From the NCBI GenBank assembly GCA_963797565.1, contig CAWCPM010000002.1, forward strand, positions 124,001 to 188,000: a stretch of DNA of 64,000 nt. Reading direction: 5' to 3'. This DNA is from JAICYJ01 sp963797565 (lineage in GTDB: Bacteria > Actinomycetota > Thermoleophilia > Gaiellales > JAICJC01). The notes under the pieces were generated by a model. It was not told where the DNA came from. It did no database searches and was given only the letters and a program-made list of their open reading frames with translations. Numbering within the stretch: position 1 is the first letter of the stretch; each line of letters opens with the position of its first letter. Shown here piece by piece: positions 47,078-57,075 of this stretch. The position numbers and the translations under genes are program-made.

Positions 47078-48200
47078 TCATCCGCCGTTATGGGCAAGAT
47101 CGATCAGCGCAGCGGTGACCGCGGTCATGCCTTCGAGGTCGGCCACGGCGATGTGCTCGGCCGATGTGTGGATCTCGGCCGCGCCGTTGCACAGGTTCAG
47201 ACACGGCATGCCGGCGGCGTTGAACACGTTGGCGTCAGCGCCGCCACCCGACTCGATGAAGCCGGGCTCGTAGCCGCAGGCGGCCAGCGCGCGCACCGCC
47301 AGCGCGACCGGGCGCTCCTCACCGGAGAAGCGGTAGGTCTCGTACTCGCTGGTGACCGCCGCCTCGACCTCACACCCGGTCTCGCTGGCGGCGGCCGTGC
47401 AGGCGTCGAGGATCGCCTGCACCGTCTCGCTCAGCCGGACGGCGCTGCGGCTGCGGGCCTCCGCGCTCACCACGCACAGCGCCGGGACGATGTTGCCGGC
47501 CACGCCGCCCTCGATCAGGCCCACGTTCGTGGTGGTCTCCGGGTCGACGCGCCCGAGCGGCATTGCGGCGATCGCGCGAGACGCGGCCAGGATCGCACTG
47601 CGTCCCTGCTCGGGGGCCATGCCCGAATGCGATGGCCGACCCCGGAAGGTGAGCCGGAGCGTGCGCTGGGACGGCGCCGCCAGCACGATCTGGCCGATCG
47701 GCGCGGCGTGGTCGTAGCAGTAGCCGAACTCGGCCCGCAGCCGCGAGACGTCGAACCGCTTGGCGCCCTTCAGTCCGATCTCCTCCATCGGCGTGAACAC
47801 CAGCTCCAGCCCGGCGTGCTCTCCCCCGCCCTGCACGCGGTCGCGCACGGCCGCCAGCATCGCCACCACCGCCGCCTTGTTGTCGGCGCCCAGGATCGTG
47901 TCCCGGCTGTTGGTGACCACACCATCGTTCACGACCGGCTCGATGGCATCCGTGGGCGGCACGGTATCCAGATGCGCGTTCAGGAAGATGGGCGTGCCGG
48001 GTGACGGTGGCGGGCACGCGGCACATGATGTTCCCGATCTCCGACCCGATCGCGCCGCCGGCCTCATCCTCGTCGGTCTCGAGGCCGAGCTGGTGCAGGA
48101 AGCCGTGGACGCGGTCGGCGACCTCCCGCTCGTGGCCCGGCGGGCTGCTGATGGCGGCCAGCTCCAGGAACATGTCGAGGACGGAGTCGGTCGCGTTCAC
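47078..48200 (-). CDS. M20 family peptidase (PepT-like; frameshifted near 48003)
   Basis: About 373 residues after correcting one base. N-terminal MFLELAAISSPPGHE; after the shift IFLNAHLDTVPPTD (metal His/Asp), ILGADNKAAV (bridging Asp), FTPMEEIGLKGA (catalytic and metal Glu), YDHAAPIG and a dimerisation domain (HSGMAPEQG), ending NLCNGAAEIHTSAEH. Di-zinc aminopeptidase or carboxypeptidase, PepT-like. The cut is at ...CRVPAT|SPGTPIF. GTG start without clear SD; preceded by the structured gap. Confidence 0.85.
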
Positions 48201-48206
48201 GGCGAG

Positions 48207-48427
48207 ATGGTTGATTCCACGGGATTCGTGGATGCTTGGCGCAGGATGGGGCGCGCCGGACGACGGGAGCGTCCGCAGGGCAGGCTGGATGATGTCCTGG
48301 CCAAGGACGATCGTGGCGTCCAGCGTGTCCCAGACCTAGGCGCAAGCCATGGCTTGCGCCGGTCGGGAGCGATCTGCGATGACGCAGATCGAGGACGGCG
48401 AGCCGCGAAGCTCGTGGAATCAACCAT
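48207..48427. repeat. 221-bp element with 15-bp perfect inverted ends and internal hairpins
   Basis: ATGGTTGATTCCACG (48207-48221) is the exact reverse complement of 48413-48427. Inside are a 22-bp perfect palindrome GGCGCAAGCCATGGCTTGCGCC (48339-48360), an 8-bp stem GATCTGCG-atga-CGCAGATC (48371-48390) and several 5-6 bp stems. The right end overlaps the last codons of the carboxypeptidase gene. It fills the 219-bp gap before the M20 gene. It could be a MITE-like insertion or a structured RNA leader. Confidence 0.5.
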
Positions 48428-49925
48428 CCAAGTACAGGGTTCGGTACTTCGCCCACAGGTACCGCATGAACGGAGCGTGGTCGAGCCCGGAGCCGGTCAC
48501 GCGCCGGATCAGATCCTCGCCCTGATCGATGGCGCCCTCACGGTGCACGTGCTCGCGCATCCAGCCCAGGACGTGCTGGAACTCACCGTCCCGGATGTGC
48601 TCCTCGGCCGCGGGATCGTCCTTGCAGTAGGCGTCCCAGAGCAGGGCCGAGTAGAGGTTGCCCAGCGTGTAGGTCGGGAAGTAGCCGAACGATCCGTGCG
48701 ACCAGTGGATGTCCTGCATGACGCCCAGCACGTCGTTTGAGGGGCGCAGCCCCAGCGTGCGCTCGTAGGCATCGCCCCACGCTCCCGGCAGCTCCGCCAC
48801 CTCGAGCTGGTCGCGCATCAGCGCCAGCTCCAGCTCGAAGCGGATCAGGATGTGCAGGTTGTAGGTGACCTCGTCAGCTTCGACCCGGATCAGCGACGGC
48901 TGCACGCGGTTGCAGGCCACATACAGCTGTTCGGCGGTGACGTCCGCCGCCACGTCGGGGAAGATCTCGCGCATGACCGGGGCATAGTGATCCCAGAACG
49001 GCCGGCTGCGCCCGACGATGTTCTCCCACAGCCGCGACTGGGACTCGTGCAGGCCCAGCGACGGCGCCGCCGCCAGCGGCGTGTCCTCGTACCGCGGCTC
49101 GAAGCCCTGCTCGTACAGGCCGTGGCCGGCCTCGTGCGCGGTCGAGTAGATCCCGCTCAGCGGATGGCGCTCGTCGATGCGCGTCGTCAGCCGGATGTCG
49201 CCCAGCGCCATGGTCTGGGTGAACGGGTGTGCGGAGCGGTCCTGACGTCCGGCGGTGAGGTCGAACCCGAGGTCGCCCAGCAGCCGCATGGTCAGATCCC
49301 ACTGCGGCGCGTCCGGGAACAGCCGCTGCTCGAACGGCGCCGTCTCCAGCTGCGGCGCCGCCACGATCGCGGCCAGCAGCTCGCCCAGCTCCGCGCGCAA
49401 CGAGGCCAGCAGCGGCTCCAGCCGCGCGACCCGCATGCCCGGCTCGAACTGGTCGAGCAGCGCGTCGTAGCGCTCCCCGTCGAAGCCGACCAGGTCGGCC
49501 TCATCCCGCTTGGCGGCGATGATCTCCTCGAGCGCGGGCTCGTAGAGGGCGAAGTCACCCTCCTCCCGCGCCACCCGCCAGGCCACCGCGCCCCGCCCTT
49601 CGGCCAGCGCCAGCCGGCGCACGAACTCCGGCGGCAGCTTCACCGCCCGGTCGCGGTCGCGCCGCAGCAGCCGCACCATCTCCTGCCGCGGCCGGTCGAG
49701 CTCCTCCTCGCCGGCCCGGTCGAGCAGCTCGCCCAGCCGCGCGTTCACCAGCATCTCGTGCCGGATCACCCGCATCGTCGCCATCTGGCGGGCGCGGGCG
49801 CCGCTGCCGCGCAGCGGCATGTAGGTCTCCTGGTCCCAGCCCAGCAGCGCGTTGACGTTGCTGAGGTCGGCGAACTCGCGCATGCGCGTGGTCAGCTCCG
49901 ACCACGTGTCGTTGACCGTCGTCAT
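48420..49925 (-). CDS. Carboxypeptidase Taq (M32 metallopeptidase)
   Basis: 501 residues from ATG; a GTG at 49955 overlapping the pyrG stop (GTGA) is an alternative adding 10 residues. Signatures: LLGWDQETYMP near the N-terminus, HEAGHGLYEQ (zinc HEXXH, about 240-249), GLHESQSRLWEN (third ligand Glu) and CNRVQPSLIRVEADEVTYNLHI. Cleaves C-terminal amino acids except Pro in the cytosol. Its last codons are inside the right arm of the inverted-repeat element. Confidence 0.95.
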   Translation of the reverse strand: MTTVNDTWSELTTRMREFADLSNVNALLGWDQETYMPLRGSGARARQMATMRVIRHEMLVNARLGELLDRAGEEELDRPRQEMVRLLRRDRDRAVKLPPEFVRRLALAEGRGAVAWRVAREEGDFALYEPALEEIIAAKRDEADLVGFDGERYDALLDQFEPGMRVARLEPLLASLRAELGELLAAIVAAPQLETAPFEQRLFPDAPQWDLTMRLLGDLGFDLTAGRQDRSAHPFTQTMALGDIRLTTRIDERHPLSGIYSTAHEAGHGLYEQGFEPRYEDTPLAAAPSLGLHESQSRLWENIVGRSRPFWDHYAPVMREIFPDVAADVTAEQLYVACNRVQPSLIRVEADEVTYNLHILIRFELELALMRDQLEVAELPGAWGDAYERTLGLRPSNDVLGVMQDIHWSHGSFGYFPTYTLGNLYSALLWDAYCKDDPAAEEHIRDGEFQHVLGWMREHVHREGAIDQGEDLIRRVTGSGLDHAPFMRYLWAKYRTLYLDG

Positions 49926-49951
49926 CCCCGGATCGTCCGCTGGCGACCCGC

Positions 49952-51595
<1,644 letters not shown>

Positions 51596-51674
51596 CTGGT
51601 GTCCACCTTTCCGAGAGTGACCGGTCCCGGGAAGGCATCATACGCGAGCCCCACGACGGCGGCTCGGGCGGCGG

Positions 51675-53336
51675 TCAGCCCAGCATCGAGGCGGCGTGCC
51701 GCAGGGCGGTCTCGTCGCCCTCGAGGCCGCCCAGCATGCGCGCGACCTCCTCGACGATCGCGTCGCCCTCGAGCCGGGCGACGACCGTCACAGCCGGATC
51801 ACCCTGAGCCTTCTCGACCCGAAAGTGCGTGTCCGCAGCCCCGGCGATCTGAGGCAGGTGGGTGATGCACAGCAGCTGCGCGCCGGCCGACAGGCGCTTC
51901 AGCTTCTCGGCCACCGCGTGCGCGGTGCGGCCGCCCACGCCGGCGTCGACCTCGTCCAGGAGCAGCGTGGCCGCGCCGCCCGCCGTACGTGCCACCACCC
52001 GCACCGCCAGGGCGATCCGCGACAGCTCGCCTCCCGAGGCAACGCTCGCGATCGGGCCCGGCGGCAGGCCGGCGTTGGCGGCAAGGAGCAGCGTCACCCG
52101 GTCGGCCCCGCGCGCGCCCATCTCGGCCGGCTCGATCTGTACCTGCAGCCGAGCGCCGTCCATGCCGAGGTCGGCCAGCTCCGTCTCGACCGCCTGCGAG
52201 AACGGCTTCGCAGCCTTGCTGCGGGCCGCGTGCAGGCGGGCGGCCGCGCGCTCCGACGACGCCGTCGCCTCGGCCAGGGCGGCCTCCAGCTCGGCCAGCC
52301 GGCGTCCTCCGGTATCGATCAGGTCGAGCGCCGCCTGCGCCTCCGCGCAGCGTGCCGGCAGGTCGGCGGCGGGCGTGCCGAAGCGGTGCTCGAGCTCCGA
52401 GAACAGGAGCAGCCGCTGCTCGACGTGCTCGAGCCGGCCGGGCTCCGCCTCGAGGCCGTCCAGCTGGGCGCGCAGCTCGATCGCCGCCTCCTGCATGCGC
52501 AGGGAGGAGTCGCGCAGCTCGGCCGCCACGGGCGCCAGTTCCGGCTGGTAGCGCTCGGCGTCGCCGAGCAGCTCGGCTGCGCGAGCGGCCATGCTGAGAG
52601 CGCCGTCGCCCTCCTCGGGATTGACCAGCACGGCCGCGCCGGCGATGGCCGCCACCAGCTCGTCCAGATGCCGCAGCCGCTCGCGCTCCTGGGCCAGGGC
52701 GACCGGCTCGCCGGCATCGATGGCGGCCTCACCGACACGGCCGACCAGCTCCTCGAGCTCGCCGCGCCGGCGCTCGGCGTCGGCGGCCGCCTCATGGGCC
52801 TGCGCCAGCTGCTCGCGGGCCGTGCGCAGCTCGCGCCAGGCGGCGGCCATGGCCGAGCGCAGCTTGTCGTTGCCGGCGGCCGCGTCGAGCAGGTCGAGCT
52901 GCGTGGCAGGCCGGGCCAGGCGCCGCGCCTCGTGCTGGGAGGACACCTCGAGCAGCAGCTCGCCCAGCTGCTCGAGGTCGTCGCGGGCGCAGCTCCGCCC
53001 CCACACCAGCGCCCGGCTGCGGCCGCTGGCGGCGATCCGACGCGCCACCACGAGCGTCGTCTCGCCCTCCGGGCGCAGCGCCGCCACCGCCTCGGGAGCA
53101 AGCTGCTCGAAGAACTCGTCGGGGACCGCGAACTCCGCCTCCACGTAGGTCTCCGCTCCGTGTGGGCCGACCATGCCGGCGGCCGGTGCGGCACCGGCCA
53201 GCAATCCGATCGCCTGCGCGAGCATCGTCTTTCCGGCGCCGGTCTCGCCGGTGAAGACGTTCAGGCCCGCCCCCAGCTCCAGCTCGGCGTGGTCGATCAG
53301 GGCCAGGTTGTCGATCTGCAGGCGCAGCAGCGTCAC
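51675..53336 (-). CDS. recN: DNA repair protein RecN
   Basis: 553 residues, SMC-like. Walker A FTGETGAGKTMLAQAIG near the N-terminus (about 29-45), long coiled-coil middle (150-380) and, near the end, SGGELSRIALAVR (ABC signature) and LLLDEVDAGVGGRTA (Walker B). RecN holds broken DNA ends together for recombinational repair; it is often SOS-controlled, but here it is buried behind nadK with an ATGA/GTGA overlap. Confidence 0.96.
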   Translation of the reverse strand: MTLLRLQIDNLALIDHAELELGAGLNVFTGETGAGKTMLAQAIGLLAGAAPAAGMVGPHGAETYVEAEFAVPDEFFEQLAPEAVAALRPEGETTLVVARRIAASGRSRALVWGRSCARDDLEQLGELLLEVSSQHEARRLARPATQLDLLDAAAGNDKLRSAMAAAWRELRTAREQLAQAHEAAADAERRRGELEELVGRVGEAAIDAGEPVALAQERERLRHLDELVAAIAGAAVLVNPEEGDGALSMAARAAELLGDAERYQPELAPVAAELRDSSLRMQEAAIELRAQLDGLEAEPGRLEHVEQRLLLFSELEHRFGTPAADLPARCAEAQAALDLIDTGGRRLAELEAALAEATASSERAAARLHAARSKAAKPFSQAVETELADLGMDGARLQVQIEPAEMGARGADRVTLLLAANAGLPPGPIASVASGGELSRIALAVRVVARTAGGAATLLLDEVDAGVGGRTAHAVAEKLKRLSAGAQLLCITHLPQIAGAADTHFRVEKAQGDPAVTVVARLEGDAIVEEVARMLGGLEGDETALRHAASMLG

Positions 53337-54106
53337 GCCGTGAACGTCTCCCGGTAGCGGCTGAAGAACGAGGTGCCGGCCAGCCGCGCCAGCCGCGCGC
53401 GCTGCTCACCCATGCCCACCGTCATGCACCCGCCGGGCGGCACGTCACCCATCGTGTGGCCGTCCTGCACCACCTTCAGGGAGACGTCGTCGGAGCGGTT
53501 GTGCACCTGCACGCGATGCTCCGGGCCCAGCACCATCGAGCGGGCGTGCAGCGAGTGCGGCGAGGCGAAGGAGAGCACAAAGGCATCGGCCCCCCACGCC
53601 AGCACCGGGCCGCCGGCGGAGAGGTTATACGCGGTCGAGCCGGTCGGCGTGGCCAGGATCGCCCCGTCGCAGCCGACCTCGCCCAGCGATGTGCCGTCGA
53701 CGTCCCACTCGAGGATCACCATCCGGCCAAGGATGCCGCTGGTGAGCACGATGTCGTTGATAGCCACCAGGTCGTGCCGGCCGTCGTGGCCGCGCAGTGT
53801 GGGTAGATCGAGCACCTCGTAAGAGCCGCTGAAGGCCCGCTCGATGCCGGCCTCCAGCTGGTCGGCGTCGACGCTCGTGAGGAATCCGACCCGGCCGAAG
53901 TTGACGCCCAGGCAGGGCACCTCGCTGCCGAGGTAGCGGTGCAGCGCGCGCAGGGTGGTGCCGTCACCGCCCAGCACCACGGCCAGGTCGGCGTTCGTGT
54001 CATCGACCAGCTCCACCCCGCAGCGTTCGGCGACCGCGCGCAGCCGGTCGGCAGCGTCGCCGATCCGCTCGATGCGACCGTGCGTGACCACGGCCGCCCG
54101 CGTCAC
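53333..54106 (-). CDS. nadK: NAD kinase
   Basis: 257 residues from the GTG 7 nt after the tlyA stop (a start 17 codons upstream would overlap tlyA and adds no homology). LAVVLGGDGTTLRALHRY (GGDG motif, about 44-61) and VGCDGAILATPTGSTAYNLSAGGP (about 144-167) are diagnostic. It phosphorylates NAD to NADP. The tlyA-nadK-recN order is a conserved actinobacterial block. Confidence 0.95.
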   Translation of the reverse strand: MTRAAVVTHGRIERIGDAADRLRAVAERCGVELVDDTNADLAVVLGGDGTTLRALHRYLGSEVPCLGVNFGRVGFLTSVDADQLEAGIERAFSGSYEVLDLPTLRGHDGRHDLVAINDIVLTSGILGRMVILEWDVDGTSLGEVGCDGAILATPTGSTAYNLSAGGPVLAWGADAFVLSFASPHSLHARSMVLGPEHRVQVHNRSDDVSLKVVQDGHTMGDVPPGGCMTVGMGEQRARLARLAGTSFFSRYRETFTA

Positions 54107-54113
54107 CGGCCCG

Positions 54114-54917
54114 CTAGCCGGGGTTGTGAACAGCCTCTCGGATCTCTGCGTCGACATCGACCTCGCGCTCCTGGCTCACCGGATGGCCGGGCGAGGCGAG
54201 GTACAGGAGGTACTCGCGGTTGCCCGCCGGCCCCGGGTGGGAAGAATCGCACACGCCCAGGATGGCGGCACCCGATCCGGTCACGAACGCGCAAAGATCG
54301 TGCAACACCTGCCCGCGCACCGCCGGGTCGCGCACCACTCCCTGCCTCACCAGCTCCCGCCCGGCTTCGAACTGCGGCTTCACCAGCACGATCGCGCGCC
54401 AGGCCGGAGCGGCTGCCGCAACGACGGGCGGCAGCACCAGCCGCAGCGAGATGAAGGACACGTCGGCCGTCATGAACCCCGGCCGGTAGGGCAGGTCGGC
54501 CGGCGTCAGCGCGCGCGCGTTCATGCGCTCGATCACGTGCACGGACGAGTTCGAGCGCAGCCGCTCGTGCAGCTGGCCGCGGCCCACGTCGAGCGCGATC
54601 ACCTCGGCCGCGCCGTGCTGCAGCAGGCAGTCCGTGAAGCCGCCGGTGGAGGCGCCCACGTCCAGGCAGCGCTCGCCGGTGACATCCACATGCCAGCGGC
54701 GCAGGCCGGTCTCGAGCTTGTCGCCGCCGCGGGAGACGTAGCGCGGCCGCTCGCTGACGGCGATGTCAGCGTCGCCCGCGACGGCGGTGCCGGCCTTGTC
54801 CACCACCGCCCCGCCGACGGTCACGCGCCCCGCCATGACAAGCGCCTGTGCGCGGCTGCGGTTCTCGGCCAGCCCGCGCTCGACCAGCTCGGCGTCCAGG
54901 CGGCGGCGCGACGTCAT
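54114..54917 (-). CDS. tlyA: TlyA-family rRNA 2'-O-methyltransferase/hemolysin
   Basis: 267 residues. An N-terminal S4 domain (RRLDAELVERGLAENRSRAQALVMAGRV) followed by an FtsJ-like SAM methyltransferase with CLDVGASTGGFTDCLLQHGA (about 84-103), ALDVGRGQLH and VKPQFEAGRELV. TlyA methylates 16S and 23S rRNA (C1409/C1920) in mycobacteria and determines capreomycin sensitivity; homologues are annotated as hemolysins. Coupled to grpB upstream by ATGA. Confidence 0.95.
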   Translation of the reverse strand: MTSRRRLDAELVERGLAENRSRAQALVMAGRVTVGGAVVDKAGTAVAGDADIAVSERPRYVSRGGDKLETGLRRWHVDVTGERCLDVGASTGGFTDCLLQHGAAEVIALDVGRGQLHERLRSNSSVHVIERMNARALTPADLPYRPGFMTADVSFISLRLVLPPVVAAAAPAWRAIVLVKPQFEAGRELVRQGVVRDPAVRGQVLHDLCAFVTGSGAAILGVCDSSHPGPAGNREYLLYLASPGHPVSQEREVDVDAEIREAVHNPG

Positions 54918-55393
54918 GGCGGCAGGATAGAAGCGTCCTGGAGGCGGCGAATGATCGGCGTCTTTGCCTCCGTGTAGGCGAGAACGTCGTCATGCTCGGC
55001 GGCCAGGCGCAGCTTCTCCTCCTGGTAGGCAGACCGGGCGGCCGCATCCCGCCGCAGCAGGTCGCGGAAGGCGAGGTGGCGCCGGGCCCAGTCGCCGCCC
55101 GCAGCGCAGACGTGGACGTGATATGGCCGGCGGTCGAAGAACTCGTGGTCGTCGTCGTCCGGGTGGTGCGCGTAGCCGAGCGCCAGCAGCGGGTCGCGGT
55201 ACGCGTCCCAGGGCCGCATCCGGCGCACCGCCACCTGGATGTCGATCCACGGCTTGGCCGCAAGCCCCGGCACCGCCGTCGAGCCGAAGTGGTCGATGCG
55301 CACCGCAACCTCGCCCAACGCCGCGGCCAGGCGATCGCGCTCGGCCGCAAACATCCCCGGCCAGGCGGCGTCGTAGGGCACGACCCGGATCAC
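54914..55393 (-). CDS. GrpB family nucleotidyltransferase-like protein
   Basis: 159 residues. GrpB/UPF0157 motifs: VVPYDAAWPGMFAAE near the N-terminus, IDHFGSTAVPGLAAKPWIDI (the GST-Pol-beta-like fold, about 33-52) and HEFFDRRPYHVHVC. The nucleotidyltransferase fold is predicted but the substrate is unknown. It lies between the prenyl synthase and tlyA by NTGA overlaps. Confidence 0.9.
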   Translation of the reverse strand: MIRVVPYDAAWPGMFAAERDRLAAALGEVAVRIDHFGSTAVPGLAAKPWIDIQVAVRRMRPWDAYRDPLLALGYAHHPDDDDHEFFDRRPYHVHVCAAGGDWARRHLAFRDLLRRDAAARSAYQEEKLRLAAEHDDVLAYTEAKTPIIRRLQDASILPP

Positions 55394-56175
55394 GCGCTGC
55401 GGCGGGCGATCAGCTCTGTCAGCTCCGCCAGCTGCGAGCTGTCACCGTCGATCGCAGCCAGCAGCGCGATGACGCGCTCGTGCGATTCGTGCGCAAGCTC
55501 GCGGGCCCGGTCCCGGCCGAGCAGCGTGACGTAGCTGGGCTCGCCGTCCGTGCCGTCGTCGAGCACGTCGTCGACGATCTGGAACAGCAGGCCCAGCTCG
55601 GCGGCGAACCTGCGGTACGGGCCCTGATCTGATGGCGGGAGCCCGGCCACCCACAGGCCGCAGGCCACCGACGCCTCGATCAGCGCGCCCGTCTTGAGCC
55701 GGTGCAGCCGCGCCAGGTCGTCCTCCGTCGGCGCGGCCGCGGTCACGTCCAGGTACTGCCCATCGATCATCGCCGCCACCCCGCCCGAAAGCTCCGCCAG
55801 CACCGCCAGCTTCACGTCGGCCGGCTCCGCCAGGTGCCTGATGACATGGCCGTAGGCAGCGTTCAGCAGCGCGTCGCCTGCCAGCACCGCCACCGCCTCG
55901 CCGTAGCGAACGTGGCTGGCCGGCCGGCCCCGCCGCAGGTCGTCGTCGTCGAGCGCCGGCAGGTCGTCGTGGACGAGCGAGAAGGCGTGGATCATCTCCA
56001 GCGCGGCGGCGGCCGGCAGCGCCCGCTCCGGATCGCCGCCCGCGGCATGGGTGGCGGCCAGGCACAGCCGCGGACGCACGCGCTTTCCGGGCGAGAGCAG
56101 CGAGTAGCGGACAGCGTCGTCCATGCCGTCGAGTTCGGACTGGGCGGCCAGGCCCTCCAGGTACGCCTCGATCAG
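55390..56175 (-). CDS. Polyprenyl (farnesyl/geranylgeranyl) diphosphate synthase, probable CTG start
   Basis: 261 residues from a CTG that overlaps the xseB stop as CTGA. FARM motif LVHDDLPALDDDDLRRGRP (about 76-94), GDALLNAAYGH, and SARM FQIVDDVLDDGTDG (about 201-214). The extra residues between the first Asp pairs and the short length fit IspA-type farnesyl diphosphate synthases. The nearest ATG (56124) would remove 17 N-terminal residues that precede the MRYSLL-like segment. xseB next to ispA is a classic pairing. Confidence 0.9.
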   Translation of the reverse strand: MIEAYLEGLAAQSELDGMDDAVRYSLLSPGKRVRPRLCLAATHAAGGDPERALPAAAALEMIHAFSLVHDDLPALDDDDLRRGRPASHVRYGEAVAVLAGDALLNAAYGHVIRHLAEPADVKLAVLAELSGGVAAMIDGQYLDVTAAAPTEDDLARLHRLKTGALIEASVACGLWVAGLPPSDQGPYRRFAAELGLLFQIVDDVLDDGTDGEPSYVTLLGRDRARELAHESHERVIALLAAIDGDSSQLAELTELIARRSA

Positions 56176-56360
56176 GGCGCGGGCTCCGTCGTCTCGAGCC
56201 CCTCGGCACGGCGCTCGATCTCGTCCAGCGCCTGCTGAGCGAGCTGCGTGATCTGCTCGAGCAGATCGGCCGTCTGGGCGGGGTCCAGCTGCTCGCCGTC
56301 CAGCCGCCCGCGCAGCTGCTCGATCTGGGTCGCCAACTCTGCCAGCACGTCGTCGCTCAG
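56172..56360 (-). CDS. xseB: Exodeoxyribonuclease VII small subunit, probable CTG start
   Basis: 62 residues from a CTG overlapping the nusB stop (CTGA); a GTG 9 nt downstream is the alternative (58 residues). A single helical hairpin: LAELATQIEQLRGRLDGEQLDPAQTADLLEQ matches the XseB family (L..I...L..G..L...L..FE.). ExoVII cleaves ssDNA; the large subunit XseA is not in the window. Confidence 0.75.
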   Translation of the reverse strand: MSDDVLAELATQIEQLRGRLDGEQLDPAQTADLLEQITQLAQQALDEIERRAEGLETTEPAP

Positions 56361-56758
56361 GTTCCCACTCCCTCGGTGCGCGCGATCCGGCCCAGGATAC
56401 CGTTCACGAGGGTCGCCGCCTCGGGCGAGGCGTAGCGCTTGGCCAGCGTCACGGCCTCGTCGATCGCGACCGCCGCCGGCACATCCCCCTCGCTCATCTC
56501 CCACACCGCCAGGCGCAGGATGTTCCGCTCCAGCACCGCCATCCGCTCGCTCGTCCAACCCTGCGCGGCCTCGTCGATGGCATGGTCGAGGCGCTCGCGA
56601 GATGCCCAGACGCCCTCCGCACGCACACGGGTGAAATCGCTGACGGGCTCACCGGTGTCGCGCTGGTAGGACTCGTAGAGCGCCTCGAACGGCTCGTCCA
56701 TCAGGTCGCGCTGGTAGAGCAGGAACGCCGCCGCCTTGCGCTCGCCGCGCCGGCTCAT
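56357..56758 (-). CDS. nusB: Transcription antitermination protein NusB
   Basis: 133 residues from ATG overlapping the Asp23 stop. KAAAFLLYQRDLMDEP at the N-terminus and the conserved VLERNILRLAVWEMSEGDVPAAVAIDEAVTLAKRYASPEAATLVNGILGRI. NusB with NusE binds boxA in rRNA transcription. efp-accB/C-asp23-nusB order is found in many actinobacteria and firmicutes. Confidence 0.96.
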   Translation of the reverse strand: MSRRGERKAAAFLLYQRDLMDEPFEALYESYQRDTGEPVSDFTRVRAEGVWASRERLDHAIDEAAQGWTSERMAVLERNILRLAVWEMSEGDVPAAVAIDEAVTLAKRYASPEAATLVNGILGRIARTEGVGT

Positions 56759-57075
56759 CGCTCCACGCCCGTCACGGTGACGTCCACCGAGCGCACGGGC
56801 AGCCCGGTCATGCCGATCACGGCGGCGGCCACCTGCTCGCGCACGTCGGCGGCGGCCCGCCGCAGCGGCACGCCGTAGGAGGCGGCCACGTCCACGTCGA
56901 AGGCGACGCCGCGGTTGTCCAGCTCCCAGCTGACCGCCCCGCGCCGGCCCGGCAGCACGCGCGACACGCGGCCGGGCTGATCGAGGCGCACACCCTCCAC
57001 CCGCCCGACGGCGCCGCGGACGATCGAGACGAGCGCCTCGTCGGAGATGGTCGCGTTCGCCAGCTGCACGCTCAT
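56755..57075 (-). CDS. Asp23/Gls24 family envelope stress response protein
   Basis: 106 residues, from ATG overlapping the accC stop by ATGA. Asp23 family: ATISDEALVSIVRGAVGRVEGV at the N-terminus and VAFDVDVAASYGVPLRRAAADVREQVAAAV, then VRSVDVTVTGV. In Firmicutes it links to membrane-associated stress responses; in this operon its role is unknown. Confidence 0.9.
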   Translation of the reverse strand: MSVQLANATISDEALVSIVRGAVGRVEGVRLDQPGRVSRVLPGRRGAVSWELDNRGVAFDVDVAASYGVPLRRAAADVREQVAAAVIGMTGLPVRSVDVTVTGVER

